This document shows positions 1-5,696 of a stretch of 5,935 nucleotides of DNA, piece after piece. A program made the translations under genes and the position numbers. This DNA is from Methylococcaceae bacterium. GTDB taxonomy: Bacteria; Pseudomonadota; Gammaproteobacteria; Methylococcales; Methylomonadaceae. Below the pieces are notes generated by a model. The model did no database searches. It had not been told where the DNA came from and was given only the letters and a program-made list of their open reading frames with translations. The DNA is taken from assembly GCA_947506075.1 (NCBI GenBank), contig CANNNN010000167.1, positions 1 to 5,935 on the forward strand, written 5' to 3'. Positions within the stretch are counted from its first letter, which is position 1; every line of letters starts with the position of its first letter.

Positions 1-1422
1 CATTTGCCGACTGACTTCGCGGTGATAAGCGCCGGTAGCATCCAAGAGCAGCAAGGTATGGCCGGTCGGCGCGATATCCATTACCACGAATTTTTTGCCC
101 GCTTCACGAATAATGCGCGAAAACGCTTGAAACACGGCAATTTCCTCGGTGCAAGGTGAGCGCAAATCTTCTTCCAGTAACGCTCGACCTTGGGCATCCA
201 ATTGCGCACCTTTGGTCTTCAAAACTTGTTGGCGATAATGCTCGGTTTCAGCATGAGGGTCAATTCGGCTGACAGTAAGATTATCTAGTACGCCGTTTAG
301 CGTTTCGGTCAAATTGGCTGCGGGGTCTGAAGTGGTCAGATGTACAGGCAAACCGCGTTGAGCAAGATCCACTGCCACGGCAGCCGCCAGAGTCGTTTTA
401 CCGACACCGCCTTTGCCCATCAGCATCACTAGACCGTGACCATCGGCGGCAATAGCATCGACCAGTTTTGACAGGCTTGGTACTTGAATGGCTTGGGTGA
501 TAGCAGCATCATGAGCTATTGTCGGTACCGCCGTCGTAAATAAATGTCGTAGTGTATCCAGTCCGACCAGATTAAACGGTTTCAGCTCGATCCGGTCAAT
601 CGGTAGTGCCTTAAGCACCTCCGGCATCTCGGTCAAAGCCCTTTGTTCGCGTTGATAAATAGCCGCTGCCAATGGATCTTGCGCCACTTGGTCTTCTGGC
701 AAAATGCCGTTGACGACCAGATATTGCTGGGATAAGCCGATCGCATCCAACTCTTCATGGGTACGGGCCACTTCCCGCAAGGTAGCTTGTTGTGCCCGAG
801 CTACCAAAATCAAGCGACTCCTTTGGGGATCGGCCAAGGCATCGACTGCCGCTTTGTATTGACTACGTTGCTTTTCCAGACCCGCTAAGGGGCCGAGACA
901 AGAGGCGTCGCCTTTACCTTCATCAAGAAAGCCACTCCAGGCACCGGGCAATTGCAATAGGCGGATGGTATGACCGGTCGGTGCTGTGTCAAAAACGATA
1001 TGCTGGTAGTTAGCGGTCAATGCCGAGTCTGTCAATAATGCGGTGAATTCGTCAAATGCGGCGATCTCGGTGGTGCAGGCACCGGACAGTTGTTCTTCAA
1101 TGCCTTTCACGACTGCTTTTGGCAAGACTCCGCGCACCGGACCAACGATACGGTCTCGATAAGCTTGCGCCGCCGCTTGCGGATCAATTTCCAATGCCGC
1201 CAATTTTGGCACAGCCGGAATGGCGGTGATCTGATTGCCGATGGTTACTCCCAACACCTGACCCACATTTGACGCAGGGTCGGTACTCACCAGCAATACT
1301 TGATGTCCTGCATCCGCCAGTTGTATAGCCGTGGCACAAGCGATTGAGGTTTTGCCGACACCGCCCTTACCGGTAAAAAACAGGAAGCGTGGCGGTTGGT
1401 CGAGAAACTTGCAGTCATTCAT
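1..1422 (-). CDS. arsA: Arsenite-transporting ATPase ArsA (3' end cut by window edge)
   Basis: Reading the minus strand from ATG at 1422 gives an open frame of 474 codons to the window edge. It is the two-domain ArsA ATPase that energises arsenite efflux through a membrane pump. The first half carries the Walker A loop GKGGVGKTS (residues 18-26) and the signature DTAPTGHT (145-152). The second half carries GKGGVGKTT (336-344) and a signature reading DIAPTGHT (449-456), where Thr is replaced by Ile. The three metalloid-binding cysteines known from the E. coli R773 protein (113, 172, 422) are present here at 116, 175 and 424, in contexts GACTTE, ASCLGP and SPCTEE. Known two-domain ArsA proteins are about 580 residues, so roughly 110 are missing beyond position 1. 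The gene follows arsD by 19 bp without a clear Shine-Dalgarno sequence, suggesting translational coupling. Identification is by close match to remembered E. coli ArsA. Confidence 0.97.
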   Translation of the reverse strand, partial: MNDCKFLDQPPRFLFFTGKGGVGKTSIACATAIQLADAGHQVLLVSTDPASNVGQVLGVTIGNQITAIPAVPKLAALEIDPQAAAQAYRDRIVGPVRGVLPKAVVKGIEEQLSGACTTEIAAFDEFTALLTDSALTANYQHIVFDTAPTGHTIRLLQLPGAWSGFLDEGKGDASCLGPLAGLEKQRSQYKAAVDALADPQRSRLILVARAQQATLREVARTHEELDAIGLSQQYLVVNGILPEDQVAQDPLAAAIYQREQRALTEMPEVLKALPIDRIELKPFNLVGLDTLRHLFTTAVPTIAHDAAITQAIQVPSLSKLVDAIAADGHGLVMLMGKGGVGKTTLAAAVAVDLAQRGLPVHLTTSDPAANLTETLNGVLDNLTVSRIDPHAETEHYRQQVLKTKGAQLDAQGRALLEEDLRSPCTEEIAVFQAFSRIIREAGKKFVVMDIAPTGHTLLLLDATGAYHREVSRQM

Positions 1423-1441
1423 AACGGCTATCTAAAATGAT

Positions 1442-1798
1442 TTAACAGCAACGGGTACCGCTGCAACAGTCGGACTGGGGTTTGTCTTCTACCAAAGTAA
1501 TTGATGCCCAACGAGCCAGTTCAGGGCGGGTTGGATAGCGACCCGCTAAAGCTACATCACCATCGACTAGAATCAAGGGCAAAGCTTCGGCACCGGACCG
1601 TTCTAGAAAGCTCTTTACTACAGCGTTTTCAGCAAACACCATCGGTTGTTGGGCCAGATTGAAACGCTGAATGTCTGCACCATTTTGCTTGGCCCAGTCC
1701 ACATCGGCAGAAAAACCGACTAACTCTTGATCTACGTCCACACCGCAAACGCCGGTGCTGCAACACAAAGCAGGGTCAAAAACTTGAATCGTTGTCAT
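1442..1798 (-). CDS. arsD: Arsenite metallochaperone ArsD
   Basis: A 118-residue cytosolic protein. ArsD binds arsenite and transfers it to ArsA, raising the pump's affinity for the metalloid; in E. coli it also represses the operon weakly. The essential cysteine triad of the family is visible as Cys12, Cys13 and Cys18 (segment DPALCCSTGVCG). Two vicinal cysteine pairs at the C-terminus (111-112 and 117-118, segment DCCSGTRCC) match those of the R773 protein. Length is normal for the family (about 120). The ATG at 1798 is preceded by a strong ribosome-binding site, AAGGAG at 1811-1806, seven bases away, which fixes the start. It lies between the decayed arsC copy and arsA, the usual arsD-arsA pairing. 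Confidence 0.96.
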   Translation of the reverse strand: MTTIQVFDPALCCSTGVCGVDVDQELVGFSADVDWAKQNGADIQRFNLAQQPMVFAENAVVKSFLERSGAEALPLILVDGDVALAGRYPTRPELARWASITLVEDKPQSDCCSGTRCC

Positions 1799-1816
1799 AA
1801 TAGAACTCCTTAATAA

Positions 1817-2192
1817 TTAGGGTAACAGGGTGCCAATACGATCCAGTTCAGCTTTCAAGCGTTCGTGGACGTTCTTTAGTTCATCCAGCGGCAAAGCCAG
1901 AAACTGTTCAATCCGATGCCGCAGAATGCGATAAGCGACTATAAGCTCTGCTTTAATTTCCTCTTCGGTACCCTTAGCATGTGCTGGGTCTTATACCCCA
2001 ATGACTGCGTAAAACGGGACCCAAATAGGCTGGACAGGTTTCGTTGGCTGCATTACCGCAAACACTAATAACAATGTCCGGCGTCAATGGCAGATCATTC
2101 CATAATTTGCTGTAATAGCCCTCAGTAGAAATACCTTACTGTTCAAGCAAAGCCAGTGCTCGACTATTTAATTAACCTAAAGGAGTAAAACC
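1817..2192 (-). pseudogene. Decayed, N-truncated second arsenate reductase (arsC-like)
   Basis: On the minus strand the segment encodes the middle and C-terminus of a second LMW-phosphatase-type ArsC. Recognisable pieces, in order, are GFTPLG, LNSRALALLEQ, GISTEGYYSKLWNDLPLTPD, SVCGNAANETCPAYLGP, RSHWG, then after a frame change DPAHAKGTEEEIKAE, YRILRHRIEQFLALPLDEL and ending DRIGTLLP before TAA at 1819-1817. Two in-frame TAA codons interrupt it (2174-2172 and 2138-2136). A shift near 1990-1996, best explained by loss of two bases where Val-Glu would be expected, breaks it again. The first 35-40 residues, which should hold the catalytic CX5R loop, are absent: homology begins three bases after the stop codon of the intact arsC. 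It cannot make an active reductase. The protein differs clearly from the upstream copy, so it is a paralogue and not a recent tandem duplicate. Confidence 0.85.
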
Positions 2193-2195
2193 ATT

Positions 2196-2678
2196 TTAGG
2201 CTTCATCCATATTTCCAATATCGCGAACTCGTCGTTCAAGTGCTATTCGTTCAAGACTAGCTATCGGTAAGCTGGTGAACAAAACGATACGGCGTTCAAG
2301 AATGGCAAACGCTTTAGCGAAAGCAATACGCTTTTCATTTTCTTCCGCTGCTGCGGGAGAAAATACTCCCCAATGAGCAGTAATAGGTTGTCCAGGCCAA
2401 ACGGGGCAAACTTCATTGGCGGCGTTATCACAAACAGTGATCACAAAATCGAGGGCTGGGGCATCAGGTTTAGCAAACTCATCCCAGCTTTTGCTGCGTG
2501 CATTGGGCAGTGTAATATCTTCCAGTTCCAAACGCTCAAGGGCACGTGGATTAACCTGACCAGTAGGCATACTACCGGCACTAAAAGCCTGAAACCGGCC
2601 ATTACTATATTTATTGAGCAAGCCTTCAGCCAAAATACTTCGTGCTGAATTGCCAGTGCAAAGAAACAGAACATTCAT
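2196..2678 (-). CDS. arsC: Arsenate reductase ArsC, LMW tyrosine phosphatase type
   Basis: A 160-residue cytosolic enzyme that reduces arsenate to arsenite, the substrate of the ArsD/ArsA route. The N-terminus MNVLFLCTGNSARS contains the phosphatase P-loop CX5R with Cys7 as expected nucleophile and Arg13. Further cysteines, Cys83 and Cys91, sit in VCDNAANEVCPVWPG, the position of the thiol relay in this family. HWGV at 102-105 and the length also fit. ATG at 2678 is chosen because it gives the family's usual MNVLFLC start and has GGAG at 2692-2689 ten bases upstream; an in-frame TTG at 2684 would add two residues but sits only four bases from that site. It lies 30 bp after arsR, so cotranscription is likely. 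Whether it uses glutaredoxin or thioredoxin is not decided by the sequence. Confidence 0.95.
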   Translation of the reverse strand: MNVLFLCTGNSARSILAEGLLNKYSNGRFQAFSAGSMPTGQVNPRALERLELEDITLPNARSKSWDEFAKPDAPALDFVITVCDNAANEVCPVWPGQPITAHWGVFSPAAAEENEKRIAFAKAFAILERRIVLFTSLPIASLERIALERRVRDIGNMDEA

Positions 2679-2708
2679 AATCAATAGTCTCCGAATTTAA
2701 GAAAAGAA

Positions 2709-3047
2709 TTAATTGGTATCGCAGCAGGCTGTTGCCTTGTCGGCATCAAAACACTGCTCTGGGTTACCTGTGCAACATTCGGCAGTCAGATAATCTATCA
2801 ACGACTGCATCACTGAAAGATTCGCTCGATAACGTTGGTAGCGTCCCTCTTGAGTCACGTTAACCAAGCTGGCATGGGTCATGGCCTTGAGATGAAACGA
2901 CAGGTTAGTTGGCGGCAAGGCCAATATTGACGCTATTTCACCTGCGACCAACCCTGTGGGTGCATGTTTAACTAACAGTCTAAAAATATCCAGTCGAATG
3001 CCAGATGCTAGTGATTCAAAAAGTGTTGTTGCAAGTTGCTTATCCAT
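2709..3047 (-). CDS. arsR: ArsR-family arsenite-responsive repressor
   Basis: A 112-residue winged-helix repressor and first gene of the operon; it should release the promoter when arsenite binds. The helix-turn-helix lies at about residues 32-62 (GEIASILALPPTNLSFHLKA region, with the NLSFHLK recognition helix). The classical E. coli CxC motif in the DNA-binding helix is absent. Instead there is a C-terminal cluster, Cys91-Cys92 and Cys99 (segment AECCTGNPEQC), resembling the Cys95/96/102 site described for Acidithiobacillus ferrooxidans ArsR. An extra vicinal pair, Cys108-Cys109, lies near the end. No good Shine-Dalgarno precedes the ATG at 3047; the upstream bases are AT-rich. Family assignment is firm; metalloid specificity (arsenite versus antimonite) is inferred from the neighbours. 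Confidence 0.95.
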   Translation of the reverse strand: MDKQLATTLFESLASGIRLDIFRLLVKHAPTGLVAGEIASILALPPTNLSFHLKAMTHASLVNVTQEGRYQRYRANLSVMQSLIDYLTAECCTGNPEQCFDADKATACCDTN

Positions 3048-3110
3048 AATTTAACTATACAATAATACTTGAAACATAAAAACAAAAAAGTTGCCTATTT
3101 TGAAAAAAAA
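3048..3110 (-). promoter_or_regulatory. Probable ars operon promoter/operator region
   Basis: The 60 bases before arsR are very AT-rich on the transcribed strand. They contain -10-like hexamers TATTAT (3067-3062) and TATAGT (3059-3054). No convincing -35 hexamer stands at 16-18 bp from either. Because both -10-like boxes sit so close to the ATG, the transcript would have a very short leader or none, which fits the missing ribosome-binding site. ArsR would be expected to bind here. I see only a poor inverted repeat around the boxes, so the operator itself is not defined. Confidence 0.35.
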
Positions 3111-3644
3111 TTGTCCGCTCAAGACAACTAATCAAGCAAATTGGGCTTATAACACAAACGAGTGGATATTTGTTCTTGGGACTAATTAGACCCTCGTAAG
3201 GTTGACTTACTAGTTCGCCGAAGGTCATAGGGCGCACAGTTGACCTTCATTTCGAAAAATTGATGACCATAAAGCGGCCAGTCGTGACCGACAGTAATTG
3301 CTGCGGCTCCACTTAAGGCCAATTTTTATTGTTTAAACCAGCCGCTCATACTGATCCGAATGAGTCTTTGAATTTACTCAACAGCCATTCTCAATGAGCA
3401 AATTATATGTTTTCTCGTCGCCCCACGCGCCCCAAACCCGCCATTGAACTCTTCTAATACGCCGCTCTATACCGGACGGTCGTGGTAATTGTCGCCGAAC
3501 AGGTAACCGCCATTAAGGGCTTCTAGGGTCTTATAGCCGTAGCATAAGCTCGTATCTTTATCACATTGCAGCATCAAAAAGGACGCGCAGATGTAAAACC
3601 CAAGCCACTAACATGGCACATAGTGCAGCTCATCTGGTATAAAC
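3111..3644. other. Gene-poor stretch between ars operon and PEP-CTERM upstream region
   Basis: No intact coding frame with a recognisable product is present on either strand. The base composition changes from the AT-rich arsR upstream region to more GC-rich patches around 3260-3320 and 3415-3500. The second patch contains the minus-strand remnant listed separately. I recognise no insertion-sequence ends, tRNA or riboswitch here. It could be the scar between two acquired blocks, the ars operon and the PEP-CTERM/DGR region. Confidence 0.5.
3419..3592 (-). pseudogene. Possible remnant of an unidentified gene
   Basis: The minus strand shows a protein-like frame of 58 codons with one TAG at 3469-3467. 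It includes GYKTLEALNGGYLFGDNYHD, then RPV, stop, SGVLEEFNGGFGARG. The residue mix (Gly, Asn, Asp, aromatic, few rare codons) and a closely spaced pair of NGG motifs look like coding sequence and not random DNA. I do not recognise the family. There is no start codon with a ribosome-binding site and the frame dissolves on both sides. It may be chance; confidence is low. Confidence 0.25.
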
Positions 3645-3663
3645 TGTCAGGATTTTTTACACT
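3645..3663 (+). promoter_or_regulatory. Repeat element copy 1, TGTCAG-N4-TTTTACACT
   Basis: First of three 19-bp matches to TGTCAGnnnnTTTTACACT upstream of the PEP-CTERM gene; here the N4 is GATT. The core TGTCAG-N5-TTTACA is an imperfect inverted repeat (TGTcAg against TGTaAa), as expected for a dimeric regulator. A TATAAT lies just downstream at 3665-3670. It is about 470 bp before the gene start. Confidence 0.6.
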
Positions 3664-3668
3664 TTATA

Positions 3669-3687
3669 ATCTGGCCCTGAGCCAGAT
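3669..3687. other. Short perfect hairpin
   Basis: ATCTGGC and GCCAGAT form a 7-bp perfect stem around the 5-base loop CCTGA, directly after the first TGTCAG element. No T-run follows, so it does not look like an intrinsic terminator. It may be a protein-binding palindrome or an RNA hairpin if the region is transcribed. The rest of 3688-3799 is AT-rich with nothing else recognised. Confidence 0.4.
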
Positions 3688-3799
3688 CAGAAATCCTCAT
3701 AACACCTTATTAATTAACACGAATATTTATCTTTAAATAAAATATCCCCTAAAAAGTCCTGTTTTTTCGCCTAACGTAATAAAAAATCAGCAAAAATAG

Positions 3800-3818
3800 T
3801 GTCAGGTTTTTTTACACT
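3800..3818 (+). promoter_or_regulatory. Repeat element copy 2, TGTCAG-N4-TTTTACACT
   Basis: Second copy, with N4 = GTTT, starting 155 bp after the first. As in copy 1, a -10-like hexamer follows immediately (TATGAT at 3819-3824). Identity between copies 1 and 2 extends over 18 of 19 positions, while surrounding sequence is unrelated, which argues for selection on the element. Confidence 0.6.
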
Positions 3819-3933
3819 TATGATAAATGGGTCTTAGTGCTTGGTTTATAAGGGTTTCAGCCGGATTCAGACTACACAAAAGCGCATTCTGCGTAGAAAA
3901 AACCGCAAAAACGGCTAAGCATTCCATTGACAA

Positions 3934-3952
3934 TGTCAGAAAATTTTACACT
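3934..3952 (+). promoter_or_regulatory. Repeat element copy 3, TGTCAG-N4-TTTTACACT
   Basis: Third copy, with N4 = AAAA, 134 bp after the second and about 170 bp before the gene. It is the copy closest to the candidate promoter. Its last two bases are also the first two of the CTCTA tandem array. Confidence 0.6.
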
Positions 3953-3975
3953 CTACTCTACTCTACTCTACTCTA
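3951..3975 (+). repeat. Five perfect CTCTA tandem units
   Basis: Twenty-five bases made of the pentamer CTCTA repeated five times without error, directly after regulatory copy 3 and about 25 bp before the candidate GG-N10-GC promoter element. Such simple repeats expand and contract by slipped-strand mispairing, so the distance between the element and the promoter may vary in 5-bp (half helical turn) steps. Confidence 0.9.
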
Positions 3976-3999
3976 ATTTCATGCACTATAAGCAATTGA

Positions 4000-4016
4000 C
4001 TGGTAAAGATAAAGCA
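4000..4016 (+). promoter_or_regulatory. Candidate sigma-54 -24/-12 promoter
   Basis: CTGG, ten bases, then GCA keeps the invariant GG and GC dinucleotides of sigma-54 promoters at the correct 10-bp separation. Most other consensus positions do not match, including TT before GC (here AA), so the score is modest. A start of transcription near 4027 would leave a leader of about 90 bases. If correct, the upstream TGTCAG palindromes would sit where enhancer-binding activators bind. No better sigma-70 pair was found between 3976 and 4118. Confidence 0.3.
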
Positions 4017-4118
4017 ACGCAGGCATGGAAAGTGCTGGGTATAAATACGTAGCAACAAAATCTCTGGGTGTCTGAGTAGGCGGTCAGTTTTTATAAACAA
4101 CAAGACGAGATCGACACA

Positions 4119-5096
4119 ATGAAGCACAAAAAATTATGGACCGCAGGCCTGCTGCTTAGCCTTAACGCCGCCACTGCCTCGGCTAATCCCTTAAACAGCG
4201 CTACTTATAGTGTTGCACTTACAGTTGTTCAAGCCCCGAATACTGGACCTGCAACATATCTTGGTGCCTCGGATAATCAGACATCATTACAACCAAGACA
4301 TTCATCCTTTGTTCCAGTGATGGTGCAAACCGGAGGTGGTGCAGATACAGGTCCCAATCACGATGGTTACGGCTTCGCAAATGGCAGCGCATTCGCCCGT
4401 GCCGAAGCAGGTATTTTGAAAGTATCTGCATTTGCAGAGGCTGATGTAGTTGCGCAGCCATCGACCAATGTTGGCGCTAGCGCAAGGTCACTAGCACAAG
4501 CCCAATTTAACGATAAAGTAACATTTACAGCACCTAATGCCACAAGCAATTTAATTGTATCGGGATCGCTTCTTTTAGATGGATGGATGGATGGTAGCGG
4601 CGGTTTTGCTCAAATCACTGTCGGTGGCACTGGTATAGGACCGTCTTTTGGTGGCAATTGGGTGGCCGATAGTGGTGGCTTGCAGAAATCTGCATACGGT
4701 AAGTATTCCACTTTTATACCCGGCACACAAATCGCTATTCCCTTTACCTTCTCAGTGGTCAATGGTCTAGCCACCGAGCTGAGCTATTTTATGGAGGGCA
4801 TTGCTCAGGCTAGCGCGAATTTCGGCGCATGTCCTGCCACCGGAGGTTTGTGCGATGTGGTAGAGCTAGCAGGACGAACTGCTAATCTCGATTATAGTCA
4901 CACGCTCGTATGGGGTGGAGTTACAGTCACTGATTTTACTTATGGCAACGTTGTTAATTTTACTAATAGCTCGACATCTGGTTTCAATTATGCAGACGCT
5001 TATGGGTCCTCCATCCCGGTACCTGCTGCTATCTGGTTATTCGGTACCGGTTTGATTGGTTTACTGGGCTTAAGGCGACGCGGTAACATCGGGTAA
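4119..5096 (+). CDS. Secreted PEP-CTERM (VPxxA-type) sorting-domain protein
   Basis: A 325-residue exported protein. An N-terminal signal peptide is clear: basic KHKK, a hydrophobic stretch, and an AxA-type site after Ala22 (TASA then NP). The C-terminus from about residue 299 has the tripartite form of PEP-CTERM proteins in its VPxxA variant: IPVPAA, hydrophobic helix WLFGTGLIGLLGL, then the basic tail RRR. Proteins with this tail are processed by an exosortase and end at the cell surface or in exopolysaccharide. The body is rich in Gly, Ala, Ser and Thr, suggesting a beta-rich secreted fold, and holds only two cysteines (238 and 245), possibly one disulfide. I recognise no catalytic domain. 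The ATG at 4119 has only a weak purine tract (GACGAGA) upstream. No exosortase is in the window. Upstream lies the triple TGTCAG array, downstream a hairpin terminator, so it is probably transcribed alone. Confidence 0.9.
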   Translation: MKHKKLWTAGLLLSLNAATASANPLNSATYSVALTVVQAPNTGPATYLGASDNQTSLQPRHSSFVPVMVQTGGGADTGPNHDGYGFANGSAFARAEAGILKVSAFAEADVVAQPSTNVGASARSLAQAQFNDKVTFTAPNATSNLIVSGSLLLDGWMDGSGGFAQITVGGTGIGPSFGGNWVADSGGLQKSAYGKYSTFIPGTQIAIPFTFSVVNGLATELSYFMEGIAQASANFGACPATGGLCDVVELAGRTANLDYSHTLVWGGVTVTDFTYGNVVNFTNSSTSGFNYADAYGSSIPVPAAIWLFGTGLIGLLGLRRRGNIG

Positions 5097-5125
5097 TTAG
5101 GTTATTCGGTTCTTTCGGGGGTGCA

Positions 5126-5155
5126 GGGGGCGATAGCCCCCTTACGATTTTTTTT
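5126..5155 (+). terminator. Hairpin with T-run after the PEP-CTERM gene
   Basis: GGGGGC (5126-5131), loop GATA and GCCCCC (5136-5141) form a perfect 6-bp GC stem. Eight T residues follow at 5148-5155, after a 6-base gap (TTACGA). The gap is longer than in ideal intrinsic terminators, but position 30 bp after the PEP-CTERM stop and just before avd supports termination between the two units. Confidence 0.7.
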
Positions 5156-5168
5156 GGGGTATTGACGC

Positions 5169-5545
5169 ATGGCGCGCTATGAACACTTACCCACACCCGT
5201 GATGCGTTGAATCTGGCGGTGCATTTTGAAAAAACCGTCGCCAATTTCAGCCGTTACCACAAATACACCCTGGGTACAGAGCTGCGCAATGCCAGTCGTC
5301 AGGCGGTCAAGTTGGTAATCCATGCCAATAGCCAGACCGACAAAGTACAGGCTTTGCAGGCGTTGCGCGAGCATCTGGAAGAAGTGATGTTGTTGATACG
5401 TCTGGCCAAGGAAGTCCAGGCTTTTAAAAGTTTTAACGCCTACAGCCACGTTGTGGAGCTGACGGCTAAAGTTTGCAGACAGAATGAAGGTTGGCTGAAA
5501 AGCCTTAGTCCGTCCCGGCAGGACGATAAAAACAAGCGAGCCTGA
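5169..5545 (+). CDS. avd: DGR accessory variability determinant (Avd), frame broken near start
   Basis: The product is a small basic four-helix-bundle protein of the Avd family, which binds the DGR reverse transcriptase and template RNA. The hallmark SRYHKYTLGTELR and later RLAKEVQAFKSF and RQNEGWLKS are clear. The expected start is ATG at 5169, giving MARYEHLP. The frame of the remaining protein (RDALNLAVHFEKTV onward) is shifted relative to it. One base seems to be missing at about 5193-5199, where the family normally has IYR after LP. With that base restored the protein would be 125 residues, close to the 128 of the Bordetella phage Avd. Without it, the ATG frame ends at TGA 5208-5210, and the downstream frame has only a TTG (5207) as start, losing the first helix turn. 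It may be a recent pseudogene or a sequencing error. Nearest upstream signal is GGGG at 5156-5159. Confidence 0.85.
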
Positions 5546-5606
5546 ATGGCGCGGTCGTTAAGATGCCGTGGCAGCGTGCCAAGTTGTATCATTGTGCGCC
5601 CGTTTC

Positions 5607-5623
5607 ACCCGGTTTATCCGGGT
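5607..5623. other. Hairpin between avd and the template repeat
   Basis: ACCCGG, loop TTTAT, CCGGGT: a perfect 6-bp stem. It is followed at once by a 10-bp perfect palindrome, TATGATCATA (5623-5632). Both lie in the noncoding interval that would be part of the DGR template RNA. Confidence 0.45.
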
Positions 5624-5663
5624 ATGATCATACAGTGCGGAATACCGGTGATTCGGCTTTCCA

Positions 5664-5684
5664 AACGGTGGGTTTTTAACCGTT
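5664..5684. other. Second hairpin just before the template repeat
   Basis: AACGGT and ACCGTT form a perfect 6-bp stem around a 9-base loop (5670-5678), ending 12 bases before the recognisable start of the template repeat. A structural role in the template RNA is inference. Confidence 0.4.
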
Positions 5685-5696
5685 AAGTAAACGGGC

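Noticed and set aside
792..1272. Two plus-strand frames opposite arsA
   Set aside because: Both are shadows of the conserved arsA codons on the minus strand.
1817..2192. Second arsC kept alive by programmed frameshifting or stop readthrough
   Set aside because: Two stops plus a frameshift and complete loss of the catalytic N-terminus make decay the simpler explanation.
2373..2648. Plus-strand frame opposite arsC
   Set aside because: It is antisense to a well-conserved enzyme gene and resembles no protein.
3055..3237. 60-codon minus-strand frame upstream of arsR
   Set aside because: Low-complexity translation, no ribosome-binding site, and it covers the arsR promoter region.
3951..3975. CTCTA units as a CRISPR array
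   Set aside because: Five-base units without spacers are a simple sequence repeat; no cas gene is present.
4119..5096. PEP-CTERM gene as the DGR target
   Set aside because: Its 3' end encodes a sorting tail and shows no similarity to the template repeat; no adenine-variable segment was found in it.
5177..5449. Minus-strand 90-codon frame
   Set aside because: It is antisense to avd, whose plus-strand protein is clearly recognisable.
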